Part shown: piece after piece, positions 63,151-64,000 of the stretch
Position numbering within the stretch: the stretch's first letter is position 1
How the letters are laid out: the number at the start of each line of letters is the position of its first letter
Assembly: GCF_032854445.1 (NCBI RefSeq)
Contig: NC_088301.1
Span: 43,449,187 to 43,513,186, forward strand
DNA: 64,000 bases
Source: Liolophura sinensis
Lineage: Eukaryota > Mollusca > Polyplacophora > Chitonida > Chitonidae
Direction: 5' to 3'
Translations under genes and position numbers: made by a program
Notes under the pieces: model-generated
Database searches by the model: none
What the model saw: only the letters and a program-made list of their open reading frames with translations
Told to the model about the DNA's origin: nothing

Positions 63151-64000
63151 CTTTAAAGAGAAAATGAAACAGTTTGTTACATGAAGCAAAAACATCAGAA
63201 ATGTTCATACACAATAGAAATATTCAAATTTCCAATTTCAAATAAAAATGCTATGCATCATTCATGATCATTGAAATGCCTTAAATGTCACTCTAACAAA
63301 TAAGACACTATTACATTTTTACTACTTTGAATCATTAAGTTGACAAGTATTCTTCAAATTAAGCCAAGGATAAACAACACCTTCTATTCCTGGACACCTG
63401 GCATGTAAGCAATCAAATTTTGTCATTTCAAAAATTATATTTCAGTATCTTTCCTCAAGTGTTGCCTAGGATATTTTCATGTTCATACAACAACTACGGG
63501 AAATTCAGAGACAGCACAACCTACCTACCTACCTGATACATGCTCTTAGATGATACAGATAAATTGTACACATTTACATACTGTATGTATATGTAATGCA
63601 TGCTTGGGTAAGAGTTAACTCCCTTTATCAATTTGACAGAAAACTGCAGAAAGCATTCAGTATCAATGCAATAGGTGTTACAGAGGCGAAAGTCTTTCCA
63701 GCTTGAACTGCACGAAGCAAAAGCCGTTCATGCATTAGAGAAGGCCAATGTTGACCAATTACATATTATTATATGGTGTATTTCATCAGATGCCAAAAAA
63801 CAATCAAACTGGTAATGATGGTGTGAGTAATTAGCATTCAGAGAAATTCAAATGCCAACAGACATTTGTTGGTTAGGTTTAATTTTATGAAATGAAGTTG
63901 TACAGATCAAATATATCCTGCTAGAAATTACTTTTTTTTTCCAGATGTTCGACATGAAACTACAGAGTTCTAACTACAGGGGTCTATGAGTATGAGCTAG
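63151..64000 (-). other. FoxP-like upstream intron, right window edge
   Basis: AT-rich, no coding segment found; upstream exons with the forkhead domain are expected beyond 64000. Confidence 0.5.

Overview
The window is animal nuclear DNA: AT-rich, intron-bearing, with GT-AG spliced genes, tRNA-derived SINEs and long simple repeats. The gene content (Cfp1/CXXC1, Drp1/DNM1L, two FoxQ2 paralogues, FoxP) and the repeats point to a marine lophotrochozoan, most likely a mollusc and less certainly a brachiopod. That placement is inference; no species call is made.

Layout. (1) Positions 1-12942, minus strand: the 5' half of CXXC1 (CpG-binding COMPASS subunit), five coding exons covering the start codon, the PHD finger and the start of the CXXC zinc finger; the rest lies left of the window. 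(2) 12943-13253: a 311-bp head-to-head promoter with a perfect CRE palindrome and an ETS site. (3) 13254-18235, plus strand: the 5' third of DNM1L/Drp1 (mitochondrial and peroxisomal fission GTPase), five exons. Exons 1, 2, 3 and 5 carry small indels, mostly at homopolymers, and the gene is cut off by a 200-N gap (18236-18435). No later Drp1 exon follows, so the gap may be a misjoin. (4) 22546-23823 and 43830-44909, plus strand: two intact intronless FoxQ2-type forkhead genes. (5) 60639-63150 and beyond, minus strand: the last three coding exons of a FoxP-like gene, whose forkhead exons would lie right of the window.

Between the FoxQ2 genes, about 25.9-41.5 kb holds diverged local duplications. 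These include repeated copies of an unrecognised exon-like block coding for a hydrophobic helix, duplicated non-coding blocks, and one retroelement-protein fragment. SINEs of two families are scattered throughout, and two copies have clear target-site duplications.

How the genes relate: CXXC1 and DNM1L are housekeeping genes that probably share a promoter. The FoxQ2 genes and FoxP are developmental transcription factors; FoxQ2 is known from anterior/apical patterning in many invertebrates. I found no operon-like system, CRISPR array or convincing undescribed molecular system. The most unusual items are the Fox gene linkage, the degenerate duplication array, the damaged and truncated DNM1L, and a strong local excess of the palindrome TACATGTA in the first 8 kb.
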